DNA from: Methanosphaera sp.
GTDB taxonomy: Archaea; Methanobacteriota; Methanobacteria; Methanobacteriales; Methanobacteriaceae
NCBI GenBank assembly: GCA_017430835.1
Contig: JAFRMD010000043.1
Span: 1 to 33,448 of the forward strand
Reading direction: 5' to 3'
DNA: 33,448 bases
Shown piece by piece: positions 1 through 9,092 of this stretch (positions are counted from its first letter, which is position 1; every line of letters starts with the position of its first letter). The position numbers were made by a program, and so were the translations under genes. The notes beneath the pieces were generated by a model. It searched no databases. It had not been told where the DNA came from and saw only the letters and a list, made by a program, of their open reading frames with translations.

Positions 1-7
1 AATTAAT

Positions 8-1084
8 TTATCCAAATACTGCTGCTGTTAGTTCTTCAAGTTTTGCAAGGTATTCTTCTGGTGTAATTCCTTTAAGGTAAGCATATAATACACTTCCACC
101 AGCACCTACTCCTTCTTTTACTGAACCTTTAGCAAATGATGCAAGACCAGGGTTGGATGAATTTTCCATTTTAGGGTCTGCTGCATATACTGCTACATCT
201 GCAATCTGATTTACAATATCTAAAATGTTTGATGTTTCATCATTTGCTACGTATACTGTTGTTGCAATTGCAATATTTGAGAAATCATAGTCTGGTTTTA
301 TTGCTTTAATTGTTGCAATTACAGCTGTCATTTGTGTTCCACCAGCTAATGTTACAGGTACGCTACTTCCAATTGCTAATCCAGCTGCTGCTATAATCGT
401 TGGGTCTCCTGCAACTTCTACTGCTTTAAATGCGTCATCTTTTAGGTCACCAGGTTTTAGGTTATGTTTTTCTAATGCTGCGTTAACAACGCTTGTTTTT
501 AGTTCGTGGGGATTATGCATCATACATCCGCTTACTTTTCCTTCAACGTCATATCCTAATGCTGTAAGTACACCTTGTGCTGTGGTTGTTCCTGCTGGTG
601 TTGATTCACCAATCATTAGGTGGTCAGCAAGTTGTGATAATAATTTTCCTGTTTCTACGGCGTTGTCAAAGATTTCCTTAGGATTTGGTACACCTTTTCC
701 TTCTCTTAGGTCTCCACCTGGTTGTCCGTTTAAGCTAATGTATGATGTTTTTGGTTCTACTTCTAATCCTGCACTCACTGCTACAAAAGGCATATTTAAT
801 AATTCGTATGTTGTTTTTGTTAATAAACCTGGTGTTGGTGCAGGTACTTCGTCTGATTCTGTTATTGCTATTTCTGGAAGACTTAATGCTGCGTTTCTTA
901 GCATTAATTCTACATCAAGTGCTGGAGTGTATGGGGTCATTTCTGGTGATCCACCTGCTCCACTTATTCCTTCAATTTTTGAAACGGCTGTGTTTCCTAA
1001 TACACATGCAAATACCATGTTTTCTGATTTTTCTAGTTCTTTTAGTACTTTGTCTGATCCGAAAATTTTAACGTTGTCGACCAT
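8..1084 (-). CDS. cobT: Archaeal CobT-like nicotinate-nucleotide phosphoribosyltransferase (TIGR00303/UPF0284 type)
   Basis: A 358-residue soluble protein related to nicotinate-nucleotide:dimethylbenzimidazole phosphoribosyltransferase, which activates the lower-ligand base of cobamides. Methanogens need cobamides for methyl transfer. It has no signal peptide or membrane segment. A glycine-rich N-terminal stretch (GISGAGGSPEMTPYTPALD, 39-57), the segment IGESTPAGTTTA (158-169), which resembles the base/phosphate loop of bacterial CobT, and AGGTQM (247-252) are the main marks. Length fits the archaeal family. The ATG is preceded by GAGGAGA about 5 bases upstream. The gene is divergent from kae1-bud32. 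Assignment to the family is from recognition of the sequence; the exact base substrate cannot be told. The stop codon lies 8 bases from the window edge, so the gene is complete. Confidence 0.8.
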   Translation of the reverse strand: MVDNVKIFGSDKVLKELEKSENMVFACVLGNTAVSKIEGISGAGGSPEMTPYTPALDVELMLRNAALSLPEIAITESDEVPAPTPGLLTKTTYELLNMPFVAVSAGLEVEPKTSYISLNGQPGGDLREGKGVPNPKEIFDNAVETGKLLSQLADHLMIGESTPAGTTTAQGVLTALGYDVEGKVSGCMMHNPHELKTSVVNAALEKHNLKPGDLKDDAFKAVEVAGDPTIIAAAGLAIGSSVPVTLAGGTQMTAVIATIKAIKPDYDFSNIAIATTVYVANDETSNILDIVNQIADVAVYAADPKMENSSNPGLASFAKGSVKEGVGAGGSVLYAYLKGITPEEYLAKLEELTAAVFG

Positions 1085-1227
1085 GTTTTCTCCTCATATA
1101 TTTTTTTTTAAACAAATATAATAATAATTATTTACTTCAAATATAATAATAGTTATGAATGATAATTAAAGAATGCTTGAAATAAGGCCTTGATTTTAAA
1201 GCTTTTTTGATTTAAAGGGGTTATACT

Positions 1228-2838
1228 GTGATATGTTTAGGAATTGAAGGTACTGCGGAAAAGACAGGTATTGGTATTGTTGATTCTGATGGAAATATAC
1301 TTGCTACTTGTGGTGATCAATTATATCCTGAGGTTGGTGGGATTCATCCAAGAGAAGCAGCTAATTTTCATGCAGAACATATAGTGCCACTGATAAAGGA
1401 TGCGTTGAATGAGGCTAACTTAACATTAAATGATATTGATTTGGTGTCGTTTGCTAAAGGACCTGGTTTAGGTCCGGCATTACGGACAGTTGCTACAGCT
1501 GCCAGAAGTTTGTCACAGAATATTGGTGTTCCGTTGATTGGTGTGAATCATTGTATAGGTCATGTTGAGATAGGAAAATTAACTACTGGAGCTAAAGATC
1601 CCGTAACGTTATATGCTAGTGGTGGAAACACTCAGATAATTAGTTATGAAACAGGAAGGTACAGGATTATTGGTGAAACATTGGATATTGCAATAGGTAA
1701 TTGTCTTGATCAGTTTTCTCGAGATGTTGGACTTGGACATCCTGGTGGACCTATAGTAGAAAAACATGCTCAAAGCACGGATAAAACTGTGGAATTGCCT
1801 TATATTGTTAAGGGTATGGATTTATCCTTCTCAGGAATACTTACCAGTGCAATTAATAAGTATAAGAAAGGTGTTGACTTGGATGTTGTATGCAATAGCT
1901 TCCAGGAAACATGTTTTGCCATGTTATGTGAGGTAACAGAAAGAGCATTAAGTTACACTGGCAAGGATGAAGTTTTATTGTGTGGTGGTGTAGCAGCTAA
2001 CAAGAAACTAAGGGAAATGTTACAGCAAATGTGTGAAGAACATTATGTGGACTTTTACATGCCTCCAATGAAGTATTGTGGTGATAATGGTTCAATGATA
2101 GCAAGACTTGGTTTATTGTCCTATAATGAAAATTTAACAGGTATTAAAAACAGTTATATTAACCCTAAGTATCGTACAGATCAAGTTGAAGTAACCTGGA
2201 TAAAGGAAAAACAGGAACATAATATAGCATTACCTGCTTCCATTAAGCATAAGGGAGCAGAGGCAGATATTCTTGAAACGTACTATGATGAAAAAAAGGC
2301 AATTATAAAAAGTAGGGTTTCAAAAGGATATAGAACTAAGGAAATTGATAACAAATTAAGGCTTGAAAGAACTAAGGAAGAAGCAAAGTTATTGAATGAA
2401 TCTAAAAATGCTGGAGTAAGAACGCCATTCATATATTCCATTGACTTAGAAAATTATAGTATCATTATGGAAAATATCTCTGCTATGCAGCTTCAAGAAA
2501 AAATTGATACAAGCGATATTAAAGCTTTAATCACCATATTTAAGAATATAGGAAATGATGTTAGGTTATTGCATGATAACAATATTATACATGGTGACTT
2601 GACAACTGCTAACATTCTGGTTGATGATGAAAAAGTAGTCTTTATTGACTTTGGACTTGGAAAGTATAGTAATTTATTGGAAGATAAGGGAACAGACCTT
2701 TTAGTATTTAAAAAATCGTTATCCACAATAATTCCAGAAGAATCAGATAATCTATTTAATATTTTCTTGGATGCTTATGATGATGATAGAGTTGTTAAAA
2801 AAATAGATGAAATAGAAAAAAGGGGAAGATACCTTTAA
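1228..2838 (+). CDS. kae1-bud32: Kae1-Bud32 fusion: tRNA N6-threonylcarbamoyladenosine transferase with kinase/ATPase domain
   Basis: A 536-residue fusion of two KEOPS complex subunits, which together with a threonylcarbamoyl-AMP synthase make t6A37 in ANN-decoding tRNAs. Residues 1-325 are the Kae1 (ASKHA-fold) domain: start MICLGIEGTAEKTG, metal-binding H108 and H112 in NHCIGHVE, the nucleotide loop YASGGNTQI (129-137), and D286 in YCGDNGS. Residues about 335-536 are the Bud32 small kinase: HGDLTTANIL (455-464) and FIDFGLGKY (472-480). The start is GTG, with GGGG seven bases upstream; the in-frame start gives the conserved N-terminus. This fusion is found in many euryarchaea. It converges on uppP with a 15-bp gap that holds a T8 run. 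Confidence 0.96.
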   Translation: MICLGIEGTAEKTGIGIVDSDGNILATCGDQLYPEVGGIHPREAANFHAEHIVPLIKDALNEANLTLNDIDLVSFAKGPGLGPALRTVATAARSLSQNIGVPLIGVNHCIGHVEIGKLTTGAKDPVTLYASGGNTQIISYETGRYRIIGETLDIAIGNCLDQFSRDVGLGHPGGPIVEKHAQSTDKTVELPYIVKGMDLSFSGILTSAINKYKKGVDLDVVCNSFQETCFAMLCEVTERALSYTGKDEVLLCGGVAANKKLREMLQQMCEEHYVDFYMPPMKYCGDNGSMIARLGLLSYNENLTGIKNSYINPKYRTDQVEVTWIKEKQEHNIALPASIKHKGAEADILETYYDEKKAIIKSRVSKGYRTKEIDNKLRLERTKEEAKLLNESKNAGVRTPFIYSIDLENYSIIMENISAMQLQEKIDTSDIKALITIFKNIGNDVRLLHDNNIIHGDLTTANILVDDEKVVFIDFGLGKYSNLLEDKGTDLLVFKKSLSTIIPEESDNLFNIFLDAYDDDRVVKKIDEIEKRGRYL

Positions 2839-2847
2839 TACATATTC

Positions 2848-2855
2848 TTTTTTTT
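2848..2855 (+). terminator. T8 run between convergent genes
   Basis: Eight consecutive T on the + strand, 9 bases after the kae1-bud32 stop codon, typical of archaeal U-rich termination. The run overlaps the uppP stop codon, which is read from the other strand. Confidence 0.5.
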
Positions 2856-3687
2856 ATCCCATTATGATTGTTATGATAATGGTTAAAGCTCCAATTATCC
2901 AGCAATAGTAAGCAAATATGTCTAAACTCCAACCTTTAATCATTTTCATAAGTAATTTTATTGCAAGATAACCGAATATTACTGATGATAAAAATCCTGC
3001 TATTAAAACAGTAATTGATGCATCCATATTTATAATATCTTTAATTTGAAGTACACCTGCAGCTATAACGGCCGGTACTGATAGAAGAAAACTGTAACGG
3101 GCCGCATATTCTCTTTCTAAACCTAGACATAATCCTGAAGCAATTGTTGAACCAGAACGTGATATACCAGGTAGTACTGCAAGTCCTTGACATATTCCAA
3201 CAATTATTGCTTGTTTAAATGTCATGTCCTTAGCTTGTATATTGCCTGATGAATGTCTTTCGGAGTAATATAATATTAATCCAGTGATGATAAGGAAAAA
3301 TCCTATGAACAATGTTCCTCTAAAGATTGTTTCTACTGCATCCTTAAAAAATACTCCTATTATTCCAGTTGGAATAGTTCCGATAAGTATTAACCAAGCA
3401 AAACGTTTTTCTGCACTCGTCTCTAATCCATTTTTAAATTTATCAAGACCTTCTGATAGGTCTACTATACTTAGAATAAAACCTTTTACAATGTTAATGA
3501 TATCTTTCCAGAAGAATGTGAATATTGCTATTAATGTTCCAAGATGTAATATTGTGTCAAAAGCAAGTCCAGTTTCTACCCCTAATAAATGTGGAATTAA
3601 TGCAAGATGACCAGAACTGCTTATTGGTAAAAATTCACTTAATCCTTGAACAGCTCCTAAAATAATAGCACTAATAATATCTAACAA
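2854..3687 (-). CDS. uppP: Undecaprenyl-diphosphatase (UppP/BacA family)
   Basis: A polytopic membrane enzyme that dephosphorylates the polyprenyl diphosphate carrier so it can be reused in wall and glycan assembly, here probably pseudomurein. The N-terminal signature GLSEFLPISSSGHL holds the catalytic Glu and His. The second signature PGISRSGSTIASGL lies after the middle of the protein. Gln stands where E. coli BacA has Glu17, a common variant. About eight hydrophobic segments cover the chain. The open frame extends to a GTG at 3696, but that GTG is inside the ribosome binding site AGGTGAT, so I place the start at the TTG at 3687, giving a 277-residue protein. It lies 67 bp downstream of ilvE on the same strand and could be cotranscribed. 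Confidence 0.92.
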   Translation of the reverse strand: MLDIISAIILGAVQGLSEFLPISSSGHLALIPHLLGVETGLAFDTILHLGTLIAIFTFFWKDIINIVKGFILSIVDLSEGLDKFKNGLETSAEKRFAWLILIGTIPTGIIGVFFKDAVETIFRGTLFIGFFLIITGLILYYSERHSSGNIQAKDMTFKQAIIVGICQGLAVLPGISRSGSTIASGLCLGLEREYAARYSFLLSVPAVIAAGVLQIKDIINMDASITVLIAGFLSSVIFGYLAIKLLMKMIKGWSLDIFAYYCWIIGALTIIITIIMG

Positions 3688-3754
3688 TATAATCACCTAA
3701 AGATTGATGTTATATTATTTGTAAAAAAAATAGTAAAAATGATATGGTTTAAAC

Positions 3755-4675
3755 TTATAAGAAGTCTAACCATCCATATTTATCTTCAACTTTGTTGTTA
3801 ACTATGTCAAATAGGTTGTCTTGAAGTTCTTTGGTTATAGGACCACGTTTTCCTTTTCCTATTTGTATTTTGTCAACAGATCTTATTGGAGATAATTCTG
3901 CTGCGGTTCCTGTGAAGAATACTTCATCAGCTATGTAAATTCTTTCTCTTGGTATACGTTGTTCTCTTACTTCGTATCCTAAGTCGTTAGCTATTTGTAT
4001 AACTGAATTTCTGGTAATACCATTTAATACTGATGAGCCTAAATCTGGTGTGTATATAATTCCATCTTCAACCATGAATAAGTTTTCTCCAGATCCTTCA
4101 CCTACGTCACCATTATAGTTTAGAACAATACTTTCTTTGTAGCCGTTTGCTACAGATTCCATTTTAGCTAATTGTGAATTCATGTAGTTTGAACCAGCTT
4201 TTGCCATGTTTGGCATAGTGTCTGGTGCCATTTTTCTCCATGAGGAAGTGCATATGTCAATTCCCTGTTCCAATGCATCTTCTCCCAAGTATTGTCCCCA
4301 TTCCCAAACTGCAATAACTGTTTCTACAGGACAGTTTAATGGATATACTCCTAATTCACTGTAGCCTCTGAAAGCTATTGGTCTTATATAACATGATTTT
4401 AGTTTGTTAATGTGAATTGTTTCTTTTACTGCTTCACATAATTCTTCTAGTGTGTATGGAATGTCAATTCTGTAGATTTTTGCAGAATTAAGTAATCTTT
4501 TCATGTGATCTTCTAGTCTAAATACTGCTGGTCCGTTTTCGGTGTCATAGCATCTTAGACCTTCAAATACACTTGTTCCATAATGGACTACGTGTGATAA
4601 AACATGTATTTGTGCATCTTGCCAGTCTACTAATTCGCCGTTGAACCAAATTTTTCCTGTTTCATCAAATACCAT
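3755..4675 (-). CDS. ilvE: Branched-chain amino acid aminotransferase (class IV PLP enzyme)
   Basis: A 306-residue cytosolic enzyme of fold-type IV that interconverts Val, Leu and Ile with their 2-oxo acids, using glutamate as amino donor. It is the last step of the pathway to which the ilvC and ilvBN genes of this window belong. The PLP lysine is K159 in [14 protein letters not shown]. Other family marks are [11 protein letters not shown] near residue 31, with the substrate/phosphate-binding region, and GEGSGENLF after the lysine. Length matches bacterial and archaeal IlvE. AAGGAA lies about 10 bases before the ATG. It is more than 4 kb from the other ilv genes, so it is a separate transcription unit. 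Confidence 0.95.
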   Translation of the reverse strand: MVFDETGKIWFNGELVDWQDAQIHVLSHVVHYGTSVFEGLRCYDTENGPAVFRLEDHMKRLLNSAKIYRIDIPYTLEELCEAVKETIHINKLKSCYIRPIAFRGYSELGVYPLNCPVETVIAVWEWGQYLGEDALEQGIDICTSSWRKMAPDTMPNMAKAGSNYMNSQLAKMESVANGYKESIVLNYNGDVGEGSGENLFMVEDGIIYTPDLGSSVLNGITRNSVIQIANDLGYEVREQRIPRERIYIADEVFFTGTAAELSPIRSVDKIQIGKGKRGPITKELQDNLFDIVNNKVEDKYGWLDFL

Positions 4676-4788
4676 TTTATTATTTCCTTATATTTTTTTA
4701 TGTTATTATTTATCTTTTTAATAATATTTAAGATTATATGAAAATAGAATAGATTATTTACAAAATTATATCTCTTTTAATTATCCAT

Positions 4789-5164
4789 TCATGGTGAATT
4801 ATTAACATCAGTCACATAAATATTGTCATTTAAATCACTTCGATGTTCAATATATGCTATTGGGTTATAATGATTATGATTATTCTCTATGTAATCTACA
4901 TCATCCAATATGAAAGTTGTATCAAATAACTTCCAAAGTGTAAAAGTATTATTAATGGTTTTGTAAGAGTAGGTTTTTTTGCAGTTGTTTTTGGTTATGT
5001 AGTTTTGATTAATTATCCTTTTTGTAGTGTTTGAGTTATCATATTTTTCTAAGTTAGTTTTTCATATCTTCGTTTTGATAATTTGTGTTGCAAGCGAAGC
5101 AATTATTTAATGAAAATAACAATATTAAGAAATAAATAATGATTATACTTGTTTTTTTACACAT
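4789..5164 (-). pseudogene. Frameshifted small exported asparagine-rich protein
   Basis: A clear ribosome binding site (AGGAGA, 5173-5178) precedes an ATG at 5164. It starts a signal-peptide-like N-terminus (Lys-rich, then a hydrophobic stretch IIIIYFLILLF, then LNNCFAC). This frame stops after 36 residues at 5054-5056. Dropping one A from the A5 run at 5058-5062 joins it to an 88-codon open frame ending at 4789. The restored protein has 124 residues and is rich in Asn, Thr and Tyr. The downstream frame contains no start codon of its own, which supports one broken gene. The style (Asn-rich, ending DNIYVTDVNNSP) recalls the N-terminal part of adhesin-like proteins of this window, so it may be a remnant of one. 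A sequencing error at the homopolymer is also possible. Confidence 0.6.
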
Positions 5165-5300
5165 TTAAGATATCTCCTATCATATAATGTACTTTTTATT
5201 GTAAGTTAATATGTGTTTGCTTGGATAATAATTTGTTGATATATTTATAATTCTTTTTATTGGCTAACTGGTGTTGTTTTTATTGATTTTTGTGGGTAAC

Positions 5301-5310
5301 ATTTATATAC
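5301..5310 (+). promoter_or_regulatory. Archaeal TATA box of the tRNA-Val gene
   Basis: ATTTATATAC is a near-consensus archaeal TATA box. Transcription would start about 25 bases downstream, near 5330, leaving a leader of roughly 35 nt before the mature tRNA 5' end for RNase P to remove. Confidence 0.6.
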
Positions 5311-5366
5311 TAGAAAAGATATAGTATAACATAGCCTGACATGAAGGCTTACACATGTTTTAAACA

Positions 5367-5438
5367 GGGCTGGTGGTCTAGGGGTATGATACCTCCCTTA
5401 CAAGGAGGGGATCAGGAGTTCAAATCTCCTCCGGCCCA
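5367..5438 (+). tRNA. tRNA-Val (anticodon UAC)
   Basis: A full cloverleaf can be folded. The acceptor stem pairs 5367-5373 (GGGCTGG) with 5431-5437 (CCGGCCC), with one G-T wobble. The anticodon stem CCTCC/GGAGG (5392-5396/5404-5408) carries the loop CTTACAA, with anticodon TAC at 5399-5401. The T arm is AGGAG-TTCAAAT-CTCCT (5414-5430). The discriminator base is A5438 and CCA is not encoded. It reads GUA, and by wobble other valine codons. It stands alone between the frameshifted gene and the Mrr-like gene. Confidence 0.95.
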
Positions 5439-5464
5439 TTTTCATTATTAAAACATCTTTTTTT
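5439..5464 (+). terminator. T-rich tail after tRNA-Val
   Basis: The stretch just after the tRNA is T-rich, with TTTT at its start and a T7 run near 5458-5464. This fits archaeal termination. The rest up to 5610 is A+T-rich with no gene seen. Confidence 0.4.
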
Positions 5465-5610
5465 AATCAATTTATTTCAATTTTAACAAGGCTTCTATTT
5501 TTTTACGAATGATTTTGTTATAAGTTATAACTATTAATATTCTATTTTAAATATTCCTAAGTTAAAAAAATTAAAAAAAGGATAAAAAAGTTGTTGGGAG
5601 AATAGTTTAA

Positions 5611-6504
5611 CTAGAGTGTTAAGGTTACAATGGATATAATTATTGATATGAAGAAAATTATACTTCCTTTAAATAATACATCAGATAAATCCCTGTCAAC
5701 AAGTAATAATCCACCATAACAAATTATAGCACTAGTTGCTATTTTACCAAGACCCGTAAACGGACCATTAGTTAATTTATTAAATATGAATGATATTAAA
5801 GCAGCAATAATAACCAGCACTACTAAATATACAATTTGATGCTCTTTGAAGAATTCAAGTAAACCTACAATACCAACAGATAAATTATTCCTTAAATCTC
5901 TAGTTCTAATAGTACCATTATTTAAATAACGTCTAGGCTGGTTATATGATGAATTTTGATATTGGTTGCTGGTACTATTTAAATAGTTTCTGCTTAATCT
6001 TCTAGAAAATATAGCATGCGAATTACTGCCTCTATTTGGATTTAAACTAGCAGGTCTTCCATTACTTTCATAATATTCATCATATTCAAAGTCATCTTCA
6101 TCCACGTCAGGACCAGTATCATTATCAGTATCTGAAACAACTCTTTGTTTTTTAGAATAGTTTTGAGCAATTTTCATTAGTCCTTTTTTATCAACTAGTT
6201 TGATATTTCTTTTTTGTGCATATACTGCAGCACCATGTGAAAAACTACTTGTTGTGAATATTATAATCTTTGAAGCACCAACAGTCTTAGATAATTTTTC
6301 CATATCTTTTAAGATATCTAATCCAACTTTCCAAGGTTCTTCATAGTTTTTACATGCAGCTATCACTCTTGCTTCACCAACAGAGGTGTTAAGAGTTCCA
6401 TATATGTCAATTGTTTGATTATTCACTGGATAGTTTGTTGTCACATTGAATCCACTATTTTCCATTATTGTGGCAATAAAACTTATTAATCGTTCTTTTT
6501 CCAA
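5611..6504 (-). CDS. Membrane-anchored Mrr-like (restriction endonuclease fold) protein
   Basis: A 297-residue protein of unknown role. Residues 1-115 resemble the Mrr catalytic domain: D33 in QTIDIYG, K52 in IAACKNY, and the conserved end pattern IIIFTTSSFSHGAAVYA followed by IKLVD. The residue two before the lysine, usually Gln or Glu in this family, is Ala50, so nuclease activity is doubtful. Residues 120-205 are a polar linker with an acidic patch (DVDEDDFEYDEYYE) and an Asn/Tyr/Arg-rich part. Residues about 224-297 hold three hydrophobic segments. It has no partner methylase or other restriction gene beside it. The start is TTG with GGGAGA five bases upstream. It is divergent from surE. 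Family placement is inference from motifs. Confidence 0.6.
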   Translation of the reverse strand: MEKERLISFIATIMENSGFNVTTNYPVNNQTIDIYGTLNTSVGEARVIAACKNYEEPWKVGLDILKDMEKLSKTVGASKIIIFTTSSFSHGAAVYAQKRNIKLVDKKGLMKIAQNYSKKQRVVSDTDNDTGPDVDEDDFEYDEYYESNGRPASLNPNRGSNSHAIFSRRLSRNYLNSTSNQYQNSSYNQPRRYLNNGTIRTRDLRNNLSVGIVGLLEFFKEHQIVYLVVLVIIAALISFIFNKLTNGPFTGLGKIATSAIICYGGLLLVDRDLSDVLFKGSIIFFISIIISIVTLTL

Positions 6505-6704
6505 TATTCTCCCTCTGTAATCTAGTTATTTTTTTATTTAAAAATGTTTATAAATTAACAAGTTTAAATTTATTACTGGTTTATATTTTATACTTTAAAG
6601 TATTATAAATTTATGTTTACTTGATACTTCATAAATTTTAATATTAAGTTAATGATTTGAATAAAAGTTAAAAAATAAGTATTCTAATTTACAAAAAGAT
6701 TAAT

Positions 6705-7475
6705 ATGAAAATATTAATAACAAATGATGATGGTGTAACTTCTAAAGGTATTTTAGCCTTATATAATGCGGTTAAGGACATTGGTGAGACTACAATTGTA
6801 GCACCTTTACATCAGCAAAGTGGTGTTGGACATGCAATAACATTAATGAAGCCATTAAGGGCCATACCTACAAAAATTGATGATGGCGTTGAAGCATATG
6901 CTGTGACAGGCACACCAACGGACTGTGTCATAGTCGGTGCAAAAAATTTGATGGATGAGGAGCCTGACTTAATAATATCAGGAATCAATATAGGTGAAAA
7001 CTTAGCAAGATCCATTACAACCTCAGGAACATTAGGAGCAACTTTTGAATCGGCCTATTTTGGTATACCTGCTATTGCAGTGTCATTACAGGTTAAACAT
7101 GAAGATGTTAAATTTAAAGATGGAGTTCAGGAAATAGATTTTACATTTGCAGAAAAGATTGTTAGAAAATTTGTTAAAAAAGTTAAGGAACACGGAATGC
7201 CAGAGGGAGTTAATATCTTTAATCTTAACATTCCAGCAGAACCAGTTAGTGATGAAATTGTACAAGCTGACTTGGCAAACAAAATGTACGATACGGATAT
7301 TGAAAAAAGAATAGATCCTTATGGTCATCCATATTATTGGATTGTTGGTGGGTTAATTATGGATGAAGGGGAACATACTGATGTTTATTCCTTAAGAGTT
7401 CTTAATAAGGCAACACTAACAGCATTATCGACAGACATGACTAAGAAAATAGATTTAAAAAAGTTTTTAGACTAA
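6705..7475 (+). CDS. surE: 5'/3'-nucleotidase SurE
   Basis: A 256-residue metal-dependent phosphatase of the SurE family that dephosphorylates nucleoside monophosphates and may act in nucleotide salvage or stress survival. The metal ligands of the family are all present: D8 and D9 in ITNDDG, S39 in HQQSGVGHA, and N95 in ISGINIGENL. VTGTPTDCV (68-76) is also diagnostic. Length is normal. No good ribosome binding site is visible before the ATG, so the transcript could be leaderless or very short-leadered. Its stop codon overlaps the stop of the convergent marker-12-like gene by three bases within a four-base ORF overlap. Confidence 0.95.
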   Translation: MKILITNDDGVTSKGILALYNAVKDIGETTIVAPLHQQSGVGHAITLMKPLRAIPTKIDDGVEAYAVTGTPTDCVIVGAKNLMDEEPDLIISGINIGENLARSITTSGTLGATFESAYFGIPAIAVSLQVKHEDVKFKDGVQEIDFTFAEKIVRKFVKKVKEHGMPEGVNIFNLNIPAEPVSDEIVQADLANKMYDTDIEKRIDPYGHPYYWIVGGLIMDEGEHTDVYSLRVLNKATLTALSTDMTKKIDLKKFLD

Positions 7476-8485
7476 TCCTTCATCACTTTAATTCCTATTA
7501 TTTCTTCTTTTTTATTTTCGCAAATGTCATATGCAATGTAACTGCTGCCTATAGCTCCACTTCTATCAGTTAATACTTTTACGGGAGCAATAGATTCAAT
7601 TTTTTCTCTAATTTTGGCACTAATATTTATTGGTTCCGTCATTGTTCCACCAGAACCAGTTAGTACTATACCATCTAATTCCTCTTCAGATATTCCGTAT
7701 AATCCGTAGATTTCCATAATAACGCTCATTATTAATGATTCAATTGCTAAAACAGCATTTTTGTCTTCGTTCACAGCATTTTCTATTATTTTATTTTTAA
7801 TGTTGTTAATATTTGAATCTACTTTGGCAATTTTAGAGATTCCTGCATGTGAAAAACATTCATTTGCACTTCTTTTTCCTTCATCAATGTCTCTAATCAT
7901 ATCTAAATCTAGTGGACCATGTATAAATCCCATCGCTCCAAGACATGCATCAATTGCTCCACGTATTTTTCCATTTTCTATAAGGATAGAAACGGTATTG
8001 GAACTGATATCCGCTATTATCATATTTTTCCAACTTGTTTTACAGTATGCATAGTAACTGAGACTTACCTTTTCACTGCTTGCACAGTGGGAGTAGCTTG
8101 CTGTGAATCTGTCATCTAGAAACGTACTGTTTTTGTGAAGTCCAGGTATCAGTACTGATGGAATGTTTAGCTCTATAATTTCATCATATACTTTACTTCC
8201 CCCACCAGTTACTTTTCCAGCACCTTTTAGAGATTTTATTCCCTTGTTTTTTACTTTATTCATTGGTGTAATACTGTTTATGTTATCTCCCATTGCATAA
8301 GTTATTGCTAGAAGATTTATTTGTTTAGGATTAATGTATTTGTTTAATGTATCTTTGAATGATACTTCATTATTTGATAACTTATCTCTATTAAGTTTAA
8401 AATAAGCAACATTTTCCTTATTTTCATCAATAATATTGAAACTAATGGCAGTTGTTCCATGATCCATACCCATATAATACTTCAT
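7472..8485 (-). CDS. Methanogenesis marker 12-like protein (ASKHA-fold ATPase family)
   Basis: A 337-residue cytosolic protein. The start MKYYMGMDHGTTAISF has the DHGTT phosphate-loop pattern of the actin/sugar kinase/Hsp70 fold, and ADISSNTVSI and VLTGSGGTMTEP look like the other two nucleotide-binding loops. The overall sequence matches what I recall of methanogenesis marker protein 12, a conserved protein found in methanogens whose function is unknown. If right, it supports a methanogen as host. No ribosome binding site precedes the ATG, but an AAATATATA box lies about 26 bases upstream, which suggests a leaderless message. Convergent with surE, with overlapping ends. Confidence 0.75.
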   Translation of the reverse strand: MKYYMGMDHGTTAISFNIIDENKENVAYFKLNRDKLSNNEVSFKDTLNKYINPKQINLLAITYAMGDNINSITPMNKVKNKGIKSLKGAGKVTGGGSKVYDEIIELNIPSVLIPGLHKNSTFLDDRFTASYSHCASSEKVSLSYYAYCKTSWKNMIIADISSNTVSILIENGKIRGAIDACLGAMGFIHGPLDLDMIRDIDEGKRSANECFSHAGISKIAKVDSNINNIKNKIIENAVNEDKNAVLAIESLIMSVIMEIYGLYGISEEELDGIVLTGSGGTMTEPINISAKIREKIESIAPVKVLTDRSGAIGSSYIAYDICENKKEEIIGIKVMKD

Positions 8486-8506
8486 ATTTTTATATTTTAT
8501 GGATTT

Positions 8507-8516
8507 TGTATATATT
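8507..8516 (-). promoter_or_regulatory. TATA box for a leaderless transcript of the marker-12-like gene
   Basis: On the minus strand an AAATATATA element is centred about 26 bases before the ATG at 8485, so transcription would start at or next to the start codon. No GGTGA-like site lies between. Confidence 0.4.
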
Positions 8517-8564
8517 TTTTTGGCTAAGAATAAGAAGGATAGTTTTTAGTAAATAGTTTGGGGA

Positions 8565-9092
8565 TTAATTAATTAGTTTTTCATAAATGTTAAAAGTTAT
8601 TGTGCCTCTATTTTCAACATATGTTTGGACAGTTTCAACAAGAACAAAATTTAGTTTAGTGTATAAACCTTCAATTGCCAGATTATTTCTATTAAGACTT
8701 AATCTAATACTTTTAACGTTATTATCTTTGGCAAGTTTAAATGAGAATTTTAACATTTTTTTTGCAATTCCTCGATGAGAATATTCCTGATCAACAGCTA
8801 CCAGATGAACATAATACGCCTCTTTATTGTCTATATCAATATTCCAGTTAACATTATCAAATTCTTTGCCAGCTATATGGTTAATAACTATTGATGAAAC
8901 AATTTTTGAATCTAATACGCCAACATATAAATCACCAGATGAAATTGATTCAATTAAGTATCTTTTACTTGGATGAATATCTTTTTTCCAATTAGGATTT
9001 GATTTATAGTCTTTTATTTGGTCAATTAATTTTTTATATAGCTCTATGACTTCAGTTGTATCTTTGTTTTCTGCTTTTCGAATTGTTAACAT
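8565..9092 (-). CDS. GNAT family N-acetyltransferase
   Basis: A 175-residue protein of the Gcn5-related acetyltransferase fold, which transfers acetyl from acetyl-CoA to an amine; the substrate is unknown. Acetyl-CoA pyrophosphate-binding motif A is seen in VAVDQEYSHRGIAKKML (Q-x-x-x-x-G-x-A pattern), followed by a typical helix and NRNNLAIEGLYTKLNF, the motif B part. Length is that of a single-domain enzyme. The open frame can be extended to GTG at 9101, but that GTG is part of the ribosome binding site GAGTGAT, so the ATG at 9092 is preferred. It stands alone between the marker-12-like gene and ilvC. It could be a protein N-terminal, antibiotic or polyamine acetylase; the sequence does not decide. 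Confidence 0.8.
   Translation of the reverse strand: MLTIRKAENKDTTEVIELYKKLIDQIKDYKSNPNWKKDIHPSKRYLIESISSGDLYVGVLDSKIVSSIVINHIAGKEFDNVNWNIDIDNKEAYYVHLVAVDQEYSHRGIAKKMLKFSFKLAKDNNVKSIRLSLNRNNLAIEGLYTKLNFVLVETVQTYVENRGTITFNIYEKLIN

Noticed and set aside
5050..5064. Programmed ribosomal frameshifting at the A5 run of the small exported gene
   Set aside because: The join needs a +1 shift, not the -1 shift that the A-run would favour, and no stimulatory structure is evident; a mutation or read error is simpler.
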